DNA of 7,498 bases from Campylobacterota bacterium (GTDB lineage Bacteria > Campylobacterota > Campylobacteria > Campylobacterales > Sulfurovaceae), in assembly GCA_013153345.1 (NCBI GenBank), contig JAADEQ010000056.1:1-7498 (forward strand), read 5' to 3'. Shown here piece after piece: positions 1-6,675 of this stretch. Made by a program: the position numbers and the translations under genes. The notes beneath the pieces were generated by a model, which was not told where the DNA came from, did no database searches, and saw only the letters and a program-made list of their open reading frames with translations. Position 1 is the stretch's first letter. The number at the start of each line of letters is the position of its first letter.

Positions 1-619
1 TTACCTCTTTATTCTCAAATGAATCTAAAAGAGCCTCTAGCTTACTAAATCGTTTATGAATATCTGTTCGTAAGCTCTCTTCAATTAAGATATTTAATCT
101 AAACTTTTGAATATCCTCCCCAAGCTCCTCTAACACATCTAATACCTCTTTGGCCCCTTTAAAATCATTTAACTTCTCATATATCAACTCAAGCTCATAT
201 AAAGCCTCAATATCTCTGGGATATTTTGATAGAATCTGCAGATATATTCTTTTTGAGCGCTCCAAAAAACCTGCTTTAAAGTAGGCTTTGGCTAAATATT
301 TTAGATAGGACTCATCGCTAGTGTGTTTAGTTAAAAAGAGTAAAATATTAATAGCCTTTGAGTACTCTCCACTCCTCTCATATGCTAGCGCAAGCAAAAA
401 TAGAGGTTTCTTCATTGACTCATCAAAGATTAAATTATCAATATCTAATAGACACTCTTTTGAATCAAACTTATCTAAAAATCTAGTAAGCTCTTTTGTC
501 TTTTGCTCCTGCTTCCAAATGGAATAAGCATAAGATAACGTAGCAACAATAAATATTATACCAAGTAGTAATAGTATACTAACAATAGGGTCATTATAAT
601 CAGGTAAAAATCTATTCAT
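1..619 (-). CDS. Membrane-anchored TPR protein, LapB/YciM-like (3' end outside window)
   Basis: The frame opens with ATG at 617-619 and stays open for 206 codons to the left edge, so the C-terminus is missing. Residues about 11-33 form one hydrophobic segment (PIVSILLLLGIIFIVATLSY), followed by a charged linker. That fits a single N-terminal membrane anchor with the rest in the cytoplasm. Helical pairs of TPR type follow at about 72-98, 105-132 and 138-166, for example YLAKAYFKAGFLERSKRIYL. Anchor plus TPRs, and the wording of repeats 2 and 3, resemble LapB (YciM), which in E. coli helps tune LpxC turnover and LPS synthesis. LapB ends in a rubredoxin-like zinc domain, which would lie outside this window, so the assignment is inference; a generic TPR protein remains possible. 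No clear Shine-Dalgarno precedes the ATG (the upstream bases are pyrimidine-rich). It lies 47 bp after the yidB-like gene on the same strand and probably shares its transcript. Confidence 0.82.
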   Translation of the reverse strand, partial: MNRFLPDYNDPIVSILLLLGIIFIVATLSYAYSIWKQEQKTKELTRFLDKFDSKECLLDIDNLIFDESMKKPLFLLALAYERSGEYSKAINILLFLTKHTSDESYLKYLAKAYFKAGFLERSKRIYLQILSKYPRDIEALYELELIYEKLNDFKGAKEVLDVLEELGEDIQKFRLNILIEESLRTDIHKRFSKLEALLDSFENKEV

Positions 620-636
620 TTAAAAAAGAAAGAAGT

Positions 637-676
637 TAAAAGCTCTCTTATAAGCTAAGCTAGAGCTTAGCTTTTA
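637..676 (-). repeat. Inverted repeats with two competing hairpins at the end of the yidB-like gene
   Basis: Bases 652-660 (AAGCTAAGC) are an exact inverted repeat of 665-673 with a four-base loop. The stop codon of the yidB-like gene (667-669) lies inside the right arm. A second, exclusive pairing is possible between 637-644 (TAAAAGCT) and 669-676. On the minus strand the short stem is not followed directly by a T-run, so it is not a classical intrinsic terminator. It could act as a weak attenuator, an mRNA 3'-end stabiliser, or nothing. The pairing is seen; the role is a guess. Confidence 0.35.
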
Positions 677-1131
677 TTATTTCCAAATAGTTTTCCAACC
701 AAATCCATAGCTCCATCAATTCCGCCAACCTTATCTAATAGGTCACCAAGAATATTTGAGTCTGGACTAGTTGCCTTATCAACCACCTCCGGAAGTGCAT
801 CAGCTAGTGCCTTTTTTGCACTCTCAATACTTACTCCAAGCTGATTTGCAAACTCTTCAATCTTCTCTTCTCCCAAAAGCTCAGTTACACTCTCTGGCTC
901 AATTGGCTTATTCTCACCCTCTCCAATCCAAGAAGAGACAATTTCACCCAAATTACCATTTGTAACAGCTGAGATAATATTTCCTAAATCCAATCCTCCT
1001 TCACCCTCTTTTGAACCAAAGATTGAACCTAAAGCATCTGCAATCTTATCTGTATCAATTGAAGTTGTAGCCTCATCATCATTATTTTGAATTAAAGTAG
1101 CTCCAATTCTTAATAAATCAGCAATATCCAT
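667..1131 (-). CDS. YidB-family (DUF937) protein
   Basis: A 154-residue acidic, glycine-rich protein of the DUF937/YidB family, whose biochemical role I do not know. The family hallmarks are visible: a helical N-terminus, the motif SSWIGEGENKPIEPE at residues 66-80 (compare the usual SWigtGeNqpi), the segment LLGEEKIEEFANQLGVS at 85-101, and LPEVVDKATSPDSNI at 113-127. The last 25 residues (LGDLLDKVGGIDGAMDLVGK) are a glycine-containing helix typical of the family. There is no signal peptide or membrane segment, so it is probably cytoplasmic. E. coli YidB is of similar size (about 130 residues). The ATG start is well supported by GGGGA at 1137-1141 on the minus strand, about 6 bases upstream, and an extended -10 box lies further up. 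It is divergent from dnaG and upstream of the LapB-like gene. Confidence 0.85.
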   Translation of the reverse strand: MDIADLLRIGATLIQNNDDEATTSIDTDKIADALGSIFGSKEGEGGLDLGNIISAVTNGNLGEIVSSWIGEGENKPIEPESVTELLGEEKIEEFANQLGVSIESAKKALADALPEVVDKATSPDSNILGDLLDKVGGIDGAMDLVGKLFGNNKS

Positions 1132-1157
1132 TTTTATCCCCTTTATAAAAAAAATAT

Positions 1158-1174
1158 ATCTTTAAGTATAGCAT
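1158..1174 (-). promoter_or_regulatory. Extended -10 promoter of the yidB-like gene
   Basis: Read on the minus strand, 1174 to 1165 gives ATGCTATACT, i.e. a TGn extension followed by the -10 hexamer TATACT (1170 to 1165). Transcription would start near 1158, leaving a leader of about 27 bases that contains the GGGGA ribosome site. There is no recognisable -35 hexamer; the A/T tract at 1175-1189 lies in that place, as is common in Campylobacterota. Confidence 0.6.
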
Positions 1175-1207
1175 AAAAAAATTTTTTTTAAGATATAATT
1201 GCTTTTA
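1175..1207 (+). promoter_or_regulatory. dnaG promoter with perfect TATAAT; transcript probably leaderless
   Basis: A perfect -10 hexamer TATAAT lies at 1194-1199, preceded by a tract of seven A (1175-1181) and eight T (1182-1189) in place of a -35 box. The usual spacing puts the transcription start at about 1205-1207, which is the ATG of dnaG itself. No purine-rich ribosome site lies between the box and the ATG. The promoter is read from the sequence; the leaderless transcript is inferred from spacing. Confidence 0.6.
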
Positions 1208-2856
1208 TGATTGAGAGCTCTTCGATTGAAATTTTGAAAAATAGTATAGATATTGTTGATGTTATAAGTAGCTATATTGAGCTAAAAAAGAGTGGAAGCA
1301 ACTATAAAGCAAACTGCCCATTTCATAATGAAAAGACTCCAAGCTTTGTTGTAAGCCCAGCAAAACAGATATTTCACTGCTTTGGATGTGGAGTTGGAGG
1401 AGATGCTATAAAGTTTGTAATGGAGATAGAGAAGCTAAATTATAAAGAGGCCATTGAGAAGCTTGCTTCTTTATATAATATCCCTTTACAATATAGCAGC
1501 TCAAACAACTCTTTTATTCAAGAAAAAAGGGTATTAGAGCTATTAGAAAAGTGGTATAAAAAAAATCTAAAAGAGGATAAATTAGCTCAAGAGTATCTAA
1601 AAAGAAGAAAAATCTCATCTAAAAGTATTGAGGAGTTTAATTTAGGATATGTAAGAGATTCAAATGAGGTTATAGCATTCTTAAAATCTCACAATATTCC
1701 CTTTAAAGCAGCAGTTGATGCTGGAGTAGTTGCAAAGGGGCAAAGAGGATTTTATGCAAGGCTAGCTCATAGAATTATCTTTCCTATATATAATGCATCT
1801 GGCTCTATTATTGGATTTGGGGGAAGAACAATTAATAACCATCCAGCAAAATATCTAAACTCCCCTCAAACCAAGCTATTTGATAAGTCCAAAGTGCTAT
1901 ATGGATATAATATTGCCAAAAAAGAGATTTTTGATAAAAGAGAGATTATTATTACCGAAGGATATTTAGATGTAATAATGCTACATCAAGTTGGGTTTAA
2001 AAATAGTGTAGCAACTCTAGGGACTGCTCTTACAAAATCCCACCTTCCATTAATTAAAAAGGGAGAGCCAAAAGTAGTTCTAGCTTATGATGGAGATAGT
2101 GCAGGAGTAAATGCTGCTTTAAAGGCTGCAACTTTACTTAGCTCTAATGATTTTGAGGGAAGAGTAGTTCTATTTCCCCAAGATATGGACCCAGCTGATA
2201 TGGTTGCAACTGGCAAAATTGAAGAGTTAAAAGGGCTATTACAGGGGGGGACAGATTTAGTTATATTTGTAATTGAGCAGATTGCTAATAAGTTTAATCT
2301 AAATAATCCACACCAAAAACAAAATGCCATTAAAGAGGCAAAAGAGTTTTTAAATACTCTCTCTCCTCTTTTAAGAGAATCATATATAATTGAAGCAGCT
2401 AGAATCTTAAATACCTCAAGTGTATATTTTACCTCCAAAGATTCAAAGCTCAAGAAGAGAGAGACTCAAATAAATAAAGACCCTGCTTGGGAGGCTATAT
2501 TAAAGACTCTTCTTAATAAAAAAGAGTTAATTGATGATGTATTAAATATTATTGAACCATCTTTAGCAAAAGATTACCAAGAGGCATTTGAAGCCCTAAT
2601 CTCTAATAAAGAGCATCCTATTTTAAGAGGAATTGAGATTGATGAGACCATTCCAATACTCTCTGAAGAGGAGCTAAAGAGCCAATTAATTAAAGAGCTA
2701 GAGCTATTTTTTAGAAAAAAACTAAAAGAGCTTGCTCAAGATAAAAAGTTAGACTTTAATACAAAAAGCTACCTAATTAGAAAGATAAAAGTAGATATAC
2801 TACCACGATTAAAAAGAGGGGAGATAGTTGAGTATGAGAGCGATTTCTTTATTTAG
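1207..2856 (+). CDS. dnaG: DNA primase DnaG
   Basis: DnaG makes the short RNA primers for leading- and lagging-strand replication and works with the DnaB helicase. The 549-residue product has the full bacterial order. First is a CHC2 zinc-binding domain with ligands C37, H40, C58 and C61 (CPFH...CFGC). The RNA-polymerase core follows, with IEEFNLGYV near 141-149. The TOPRIM part carries EGYLD at 251-255, AYDGDSAG at 293-300 (D295, D297) and DPAD at 328-331, together the metal-binding acidic residues. Residues about 425-549 form a helical C-terminal region expected to contact DnaB. Length is normal for the family (E. coli about 580). The start MIESSSIEILKNSIDIVDV aligns with the conserved N-terminus, so no later start is needed although no Shine-Dalgarno precedes it. 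Its 3' end overlaps the next gene by 23 bp, so the two are co-transcribed and probably translationally coupled. Confidence 0.97.
   Translation: MIESSSIEILKNSIDIVDVISSYIELKKSGSNYKANCPFHNEKTPSFVVSPAKQIFHCFGCGVGGDAIKFVMEIEKLNYKEAIEKLASLYNIPLQYSSSNNSFIQEKRVLELLEKWYKKNLKEDKLAQEYLKRRKISSKSIEEFNLGYVRDSNEVIAFLKSHNIPFKAAVDAGVVAKGQRGFYARLAHRIIFPIYNASGSIIGFGGRTINNHPAKYLNSPQTKLFDKSKVLYGYNIAKKEIFDKREIIITEGYLDVIMLHQVGFKNSVATLGTALTKSHLPLIKKGEPKVVLAYDGDSAGVNAALKAATLLSSNDFEGRVVLFPQDMDPADMVATGKIEELKGLLQGGTDLVIFVIEQIANKFNLNNPHQKQNAIKEAKEFLNTLSPLLRESYIIEAARILNTSSVYFTSKDSKLKKRETQINKDPAWEAILKTLLNKKELIDDVLNIIEPSLAKDYQEAFEALISNKEHPILRGIEIDETIPILSEEELKSQLIKELELFFRKKLKELAQDKKLDFNTKSYLIRKIKVDILPRLKRGEIVEYESDFFI
2815..2823 (+). 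promoter_or_regulatory. Ribosome site for the PP-loop gene, inside the end of dnaG
   Basis: AGAGGGGAG at 2815-2823 is the only purine-rich site before the PP-loop gene and lies within the dnaG coding region. It leaves 4 bases to a TTG at 2828 and 10 bases to an ATG at 2834, so spacing alone does not settle the start. Protein homology favours the ATG. Confidence 0.55.
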
Positions 2857-3817
2857 CGGCGGCCTTGATAGTATGCTTGCAATAAAGCTAATTACTAGCC
2901 AAGGAGTTGATGTAACAGCTCTTCATATCTTTACTGGCTTTGGAGCTACAAAAGATATAAGAGATGAGCTCAAAAAGAGGGCCAAAATGGCAGGAGCTGA
3001 TTTTTTAAGTGTAGATGTTAGAGAGGAGTATATTCAAAAAATACTCTTTGACCCAGTTTATGGTTATGGAAAAAATTTCAATCCATGTATAGATTGTCAT
3101 GGGTATATGTTTAAGATTGCAAAAAAGATGCTAAAAGATTTAGATGCTTCATTTTTAGTAACTGGCGAAGTTGTGGGTCAGCGCCCAATGAGTCAAAGAA
3201 AAGAGGCCCTGGAGCAGGTAAGAAAATTGGCTGAAGATAAAGAGAAACTAATTCTTCGCCCACTTAGTGCAAAACTGCTTGAGCCAACAACCCCAGAGAT
3301 TAAAGGGTGGGTTGATAGAGAAAAACTGCTTGATATTAGTGGCAGAAGCAGAGAGAGACAGCTTGCAATGGCAAAAGAGTTTGGATGGGAAGATTATGAA
3401 TCGCCAGCAGGCGGGTGCCTTTTAACTGAGCCAGTATATAGCCAAAAGATAAGAGAGTTTATTGAGTATGAGGAGTTTAGTGTTGAAGCAATTGAGCTCT
3501 TAAAATATGGAAGACACTTTCGCTTAGAAGATGGAGCAAAATTGATTGTTGGAAGAGATAAAGATGAGAATATAAAGCTTCAAAATATAAACCATCCAAA
3601 CTACACCTCTTTTAGAGTCCCAATCATTGGCCCAACCTCTCTTGTTAATAAAAACGCCTCTATTAAAGATTTAGAGCTTGCAGCAAAAATAGCTATTACA
3701 TATGCAAAGAGCCAAAAAGATAAAAGTTATAGAGTAAAAATATTAGATTATGAATTTGATGTAACCCCTTTTGAATCAAAGACTCAAACACATAAATATT
3801 TAATTAATAAAAATTAA
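2834..3817 (+). CDS. PP-loop ATPase with CxxC...C and NFACT-R-like C-terminus; probable tRNA thiolation enzyme
   Basis: The product (327 residues from ATG 2834) opens with [22 protein letters not shown] at 8-13 is the PP-loop of the MnmA/ThiI/TtcA superfamily, which adenylates a tRNA base before sulfur insertion. It has exactly three cysteines: C85 and C88 in NPCIDCHG, and C195 in [10 protein letters not shown]. That matches the ligand pattern of [4Fe-4S] thiolases such as TtcA and Ttu[16 protein letters not shown] at 108-122 is another conserved-looking loop. Residues about 225-292 ([22 protein letters not shown], then a later [14 protein letters not shown]) resemble the NFACT-R/DUF814 domain. 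An in-frame TTG at 2828 would add two residues; I prefer ATG because PP-loop proteins usually start M[KR]A just before the motif. The gene overlaps dnaG and shares four bases with the end of convergent prfA. It is not MnmA itself, and the exact base modified is unknown. Confidence 0.85.
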   Translation: MRAISLFSGGLDSMLAIKLITSQGVDVTALHIFTGFGATKDIRDELKKRAKMAGADFLSVDVREEYIQKILFDPVYGYGKNFNPCIDCHGYMFKIAKKMLKDLDASFLVTGEVVGQRPMSQRKEALEQVRKLAEDKEKLILRPLSAKLLEPTTPEIKGWVDREKLLDISGRSRERQLAMAKEFGWEDYESPAGGCLLTEPVYSQKIREFIEYEEFSVEAIELLKYGRHFRLEDGAKLIVGRDKDENIKLQNINHPNYTSFRVPIIGPTSLVNKNASIKDLELAAKIAITYAKSQKDKSYRVKILDYEFDVTPFESKTQTHKYLINKN

Positions 3818-4881
3818 CTCTTCTCCTCTTCTTTTAGGGCTTCAGCTTGAGCGTGAGCAATTAAAGGATCAATAATTAAATCAAGCTCTCCATTCATAAC
3901 ATCATCAAGGGCATAAATTGTTAGTCCAATTCTATGGTCTGTCACTCTTCCTTGAGGATAATTATAAGTTCTTATCTTTTCGCTTCTATCTCCGCTTCCA
4001 ACTTGAAGTTTTCTTGACTGGGCATTTTTTTCAAGCTGCTCTTTCATCTGAGCCTCATATACTCTTGCCTTTAAAATCTTCATCGCCTTTTCTCTATTTT
4101 TATGTTGCGATTTCTCATCTTGAATAGCAACAACAATTCCTGTTGGAATATGAGTAAGTCTAACTGCAGAATCTGTAGTATTTACGCTTTGCCCTCCACA
4201 TCCGCTTGAGCGGTATACATCCATCTTTATCTCATTTGGCTTAATATCAACCTCAACATCCTCAACCTCAGGCATTACTGCAACTGTTATTGCAGAAGTA
4301 TGGACTCTTCCTTGAGTCTCAGTTGCAGGGACTCTTTGAACTCTATGAGTTCCCCCTTCATATTTTAGCTTTGAATAGACCTTATCCCCTTTAATTAGCG
4401 CAATTAGCTCTTTATATCCTCCAGCAGTCCCCTCACTTGAGCTTACAATCTCAACCTTCCATCCCTTCTTATCTGCATATCTGCTATACATCTTAAAGAC
4501 ATCTTCAACAAAAAGCGCGCTCTCATCTCCACCAGTTCCAGCGCGAAGCTCTAGATAGATATTTTTATCATCATTTGGGTCTTTTGGAATCATTAAAATC
4601 TTTATCTCTTCTTCAAGCTCTTTTAGTTTTGGCTCCAAGATTGCTAGCTCCTCTTTTGCAAGCTCACCAAACTCCTCATCTTTTAGCATCTCTTTATTTT
4701 CAGCAATTGCCTCTTCAATCTCAATATACTCTTTTGCCTTTTGATAGATTGGCTCAAGGTCAGATTGCTCTTTGCTAAGTTGAGTCATCTTTTTTACATC
4801 GCTTGCAATCTCAGGAGAGCTTAACTCATTAGTAATCTCATTATATCTATCTATAAAAACTTGAAGTTTATCTTTAAGCAT
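3814..4881 (-). CDS. prfA: Peptide chain release factor 1 (RF1)
   Basis: RF1 recognises UAA and UAG in the ribosomal A site and triggers release of the finished protein. The 355-residue product has the normal length and domain order: an N-terminal helical domain (about 1-100), then [19 protein letters not shown] at 111-129. The stop-codon reading motif P185-A186-T187 (in [16 protein letters not shown]) marks RF1 rather than RF2, which has SPF. The catalytic GGQ is at 229-231 in [20 protein letters not shown]; the glutamine is the usual methylation target of Prm[19 protein letters not shown] at 302-319 is also typical. The ATG start has AGGAA on the minus strand about 7 bases upstream. The gene follows rpsT by 52 bp, a pairing I recall from other Campylobacterota, and ends tail to tail with the PP-loop gene. 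Confidence 0.98.
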   Translation of the reverse strand: MLKDKLQVFIDRYNEITNELSSPEIASDVKKMTQLSKEQSDLEPIYQKAKEYIEIEEAIAENKEMLKDEEFGELAKEELAILEPKLKELEEEIKILMIPKDPNDDKNIYLELRAGTGGDESALFVEDVFKMYSRYADKKGWKVEIVSSSEGTAGGYKELIALIKGDKVYSKLKYEGGTHRVQRVPATETQGRVHTSAITVAVMPEVEDVEVDIKPNEIKMDVYRSSGCGGQSVNTTDSAVRLTHIPTGIVVAIQDEKSQHKNREKAMKILKARVYEAQMKEQLEKNAQSRKLQVGSGDRSEKIRTYNYPQGRVTDHRIGLTIYALDDVMNGELDLIIDPLIAHAQAEALKEEEKS

Positions 4882-4904
4882 AGAATATTCCTATAAACAA
4901 ATTT

Positions 4905-4928
4905 AAAAAGGAGCGTGCCAGATGGCAC
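4905..4928 (-). terminator. Small hairpin plus T-run between rpsT and prfA (possible attenuator)
   Basis: On the minus strand, just after the rpsT stop, GTGCC (4928 to 4924) pairs with GGCAC (4919 to 4915) across an ATCT loop. The spacer GCTCC and five T (4909 to 4905) follow. The five-base gap between stem and T-run, and the short stem, make it a poor full terminator. Partial termination would give more S20 than RF1 message, which is the expected direction. The structure is seen; attenuation is inferred. Confidence 0.45.
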
Positions 4929-4933
4929 AAAAA

Positions 4934-5206
4934 TTAAGCTGCGTTTTTTAGGGAATTTACTAATTTATGTAAGCGGCTAACTTTTCTTGAAGCAGTTTGC
5001 TTTTTCAAAAATCCTTTACTAACAAAGTGGTGAATCTTTTTATTTGCAATTTTTAGTGCCTCTTCAGCTTTTTGTAAATCCCCCGCCTCAACAGCTAAGC
5101 GCACAGCCTTAACGATATTTTTAAGTCTTGTTCTATAGTATCTGTTTCTTTGGGTTCTCTTAATTGTTTGTCTGATTCTCTTCTTTGCAGACTTAGTATT
5201 TGCCAT
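4934..5206 (-). CDS. rpsT: 30S ribosomal protein S20
   Basis: S20 is an early-binding small-subunit protein that contacts 16S rRNA through a bundle of three long helices. The 90-residue, strongly basic product starts [20 protein letters not shown] and continues with [15 protein letters not shown] at 29-43, [20 protein letters not shown] at 52-71 and [15 protein letters not shown] at 72-86. All are standard S20 blocks, and the length is normal. The ATG has AAGGA about 6-7 bases upstream on the minus strand (near 5212-5216). It is the first gene of a minus-strand unit with prfA, divergent from glmM. Its promoter carries a GC-rich segment after the -10 box, as in growth-rate-controlled promoters. 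Confidence 0.98.
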   Translation of the reverse strand: MANTKSAKKRIRQTIKRTQRNRYYRTRLKNIVKAVRLAVEAGDLQKAEEALKIANKKIHHFVSKGFLKKQTASRKVSRLHKLVNSLKNAA

Positions 5207-5235
5207 TTACATTCCTTGATATTAAATAGTTTGTC

Positions 5236-5248
5236 GCGCAATATTATC
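5236..5248 (-). promoter_or_regulatory. rpsT promoter with GC-rich discriminator
   Basis: On the minus strand, 5248 to 5243 reads GATAAT, a one-mismatch -10 box. It is followed by ATTGCGCGAC, so transcription would start near 5236-5237 with a leader of about 30 bases. The GCGCG run lies between the -10 box and the start in otherwise very AT-rich DNA. No -35 hexamer is recognisable; A/T-rich sequence lies in its place. Confidence 0.5.
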
Positions 5249-5275
5249 TAAAAAGTCATTAAAAAATTATTAATA

Positions 5276-5303
5276 TTTTCTTTTTTTTGGTAGAATTTTA
5301 TTT
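5276..5303 (+). promoter_or_regulatory. glmM promoter with extended -10
   Basis: TAGAAT at 5291-5296 is preceded by TGG (5288-5290), giving an extended -10 box (TGn-TAGAAT). A run of eight T (5281-5288) directly upstream replaces a -35 box. Transcription would start near 5303. GGAG at 5317-5320, seven bases before the glmM ATG, is the ribosome site. It would drive glmM, lspA and the following gene as one transcript. Confidence 0.6.
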
Positions 5304-5327
5304 ATTTTAAATTAATGGAGAATAAGG

Positions 5328-6665
5328 ATGGGACTTTTTGGAACCGATGGAATTAGGGGAAAGGCTGGAGAGAAGGTTACAGCTTTAAACTCCCTAAAGT
5401 TAGGTATGGCAGCTGGAATATATTTTAGAAAGAATGCAAAGACAAATAAGATTTTAGTTGGAAAAGATACCAGAAGAAGCGGATATATGATTGAAAATGC
5501 ATTGGTTAGTGGGCTAACTGCTGTTGGGTTTAAAGTAATTCAAATTGGCCCTTTTCCAACACCAGCAGTTGCGTTTATTGCAAGTGATATGAGATGTGAT
5601 GCTGCAATTATGATTAGTGCAAGCCACAATCCCTATTATGATAATGGAATAAAGTTTTTTGATAGTGAGGGAAATAAGCTAACAAAAGAGGATGAAAAGG
5701 CGATTGAGGCAATCTATAATAGTGAGGAGCTGCTTGAGAGTGAGCAAAAGCAGGGAAAAGAGATTGGAAGAAGCAAAAGGGTAGAAGATGTAATTGGGCG
5801 CTATATTGTTCATATTAAAAACTCTTTTCCAAAAAACCTCAATCTAACTGGCATTAGAATTGTAATTGATGTTGCAAATGGGGCTGGATATAAGGTTGGG
5901 CCAACCATTTTTGAAGAGCTTGGAGCTGAAGTTATCACAATTAATAACAATCCAAATGGTTTTAATATTAATGAGGCGTGTGGTGCAATGCATCCAGAGG
6001 TTTTAGCAAAGGCTGTTAGGGAGTATAGAGCCGATATTGGAATTGCACTTGATGGAGATGCAGATAGAATTGTGGTAGTTGATGAGAAGGGTGAGATTGT
6101 AAATGGAGACCACTTAATGGGAGCTTTGGCGCTCTATCAAAAAGAGAAAAATAGACTAAAGAATAATGCTTTTGTAACTACCATAATGAGTAATAGTGCT
6201 CTTGATGATTTTTTAGCAAAGCATGGAATAAAAACTTATAGAAGTGCTGTTGGGGATAAGAATGTAGCAAAGATGATGAGAGAGGTTGGTGCAAACTTTG
6301 GAGGTGAGGAGAGCGGACATATTATCTTTAGTGACTACTCAAGTACTGGAGATGGAATCTTAAGTGGGCTTCAAGCTTTAGCGATGATGGTTGAGAAGAA
6401 TAAGAAAGCAAGTGAGATTTTTAGACCATTTAAACTATATCCTCAAGTAAAGAGCAACTTAGAGGTGCAAGAGAAGGTGCCACTTGAGAAAATTAAGGGG
6501 TTAAAAGAGCTTCAAAAAGAGATTGAAGATAAAAATATTCGCCATCTATTTAGATATTCTGGAACTGAAAATAAGATTAGGCTCCTTTTAGAGGGGGATA
6601 ATAAAAAAGAGCTAAATAGATGGATGCAAAGAGTTGAAGAGTTTTTTAAAAAAGCATTAAGTTAA
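5328..6665 (+). CDS. glmM: Phosphoglucosamine mutase GlmM
   Basis: GlmM converts glucosamine-6-phosphate to glucosamine-1-phosphate, on the path to UDP-GlcNAc for peptidoglycan and lipopolysaccharide. The 445-residue product has normal length and all four domains of the phosphohexomutase fold. The N-terminus is [14 protein letters not shown]. The catalytic loop [16 protein letters not shown] at 96-111 contains the serine (S99) that carries the phosphate. The metal loop DGDADR is at 242-247 (D242, D244, D246). GGEESGH at 325-331 is the sugar-binding loop, and [15 protein letters not shown] at 409-423 is the C-terminal phosphate-binding loop. The GTDGIRG start and the ISASHNP form distinguish GlmM from phosphoglucomutases. 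The ATG has GGAG seven bases upstream. It heads the operon, with lspA starting 10 bp after its stop; I recall the same glmM-lspA pair in Helicobacter. Confidence 0.98.
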   Translation: MGLFGTDGIRGKAGEKVTALNSLKLGMAAGIYFRKNAKTNKILVGKDTRRSGYMIENALVSGLTAVGFKVIQIGPFPTPAVAFIASDMRCDAAIMISASHNPYYDNGIKFFDSEGNKLTKEDEKAIEAIYNSEELLESEQKQGKEIGRSKRVEDVIGRYIVHIKNSFPKNLNLTGIRIVIDVANGAGYKVGPTIFEELGAEVITINNNPNGFNINEACGAMHPEVLAKAVREYRADIGIALDGDADRIVVVDEKGEIVNGDHLMGALALYQKEKNRLKNNAFVTTIMSNSALDDFLAKHGIKTYRSAVGDKNVAKMMREVGANFGGEESGHIIFSDYSSTGDGILSGLQALAMMVEKNKKASEIFRPFKLYPQVKSNLEVQEKVPLEKIKGLKELQKEIEDKNIRHLFRYSGTENKIRLLLEGDNKKELNRWMQRVEEFFKKALS

Positions 6666-6669
6666 AAGG
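6664..6669 (+). promoter_or_regulatory. Ribosome site that fixes the TTG start of lspA
   Basis: AAAAGG at 6664-6669 overlaps the glmM stop codon (6663-6665) and lies six bases before TTG at 6676. An in-frame stop at 6658-6660 excludes any longer start, and the next ATG in frame would remove the first membrane segment and the conserved IIDQ. The TTG is therefore the start. Confidence 0.75.
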
Positions 6670-6675
6670 TTTATA

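Noticed and set aside
321..527. Plus-strand open frame opposite the TPR gene
   Set aside because: The minus-strand frame is open for its whole length with TPR signatures and a membrane anchor; the plus frame has no family resemblance and no ribosome site.
652..673. Hairpin after the yidB-like gene as an intrinsic terminator
   Set aside because: On the minus strand no T-run follows the stem. The T-rich side faces the plus strand, where no gene ends.
771..965. Plus-strand open frame opposite the yidB-like gene
   Set aside because: It is Gln-, Leu- and Pro-rich from reverse-complemented codons, and the minus-strand gene has family motifs, a ribosome site and a promoter.
2244..2250. Run of seven G inside dnaG, as a possible phase-variable tract
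   Set aside because: Phase-variable poly-G tracts in Campylobacterota are usually longer and lie in surface or restriction genes. This run encodes GG in an essential gene, where a slip would probably be lethal.
2085..2453. 122-codon open frame antisense to dnaG
   Set aside because: It lies fully opposite the conserved TOPRIM part of dnaG, has no recognisable domain, and its low-complexity composition follows from the reverse complement of dnaG codons.
2828..2833. TTG at 2828 as start of the PP-loop gene
   Set aside because: It would add only two residues before [10 protein letters not shown]; the ATG at 2834 matches the usual PP-loop N-terminus. Not excluded, because the ribosome site lies close to both.
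3918..4778. Plus-strand open frames at 3918-4127 and 4575-4778, opposite prfA
   Set aside because: They are leucine- and serine-rich mirror frames of a strongly conserved RF1 gene, with no supporting signals.
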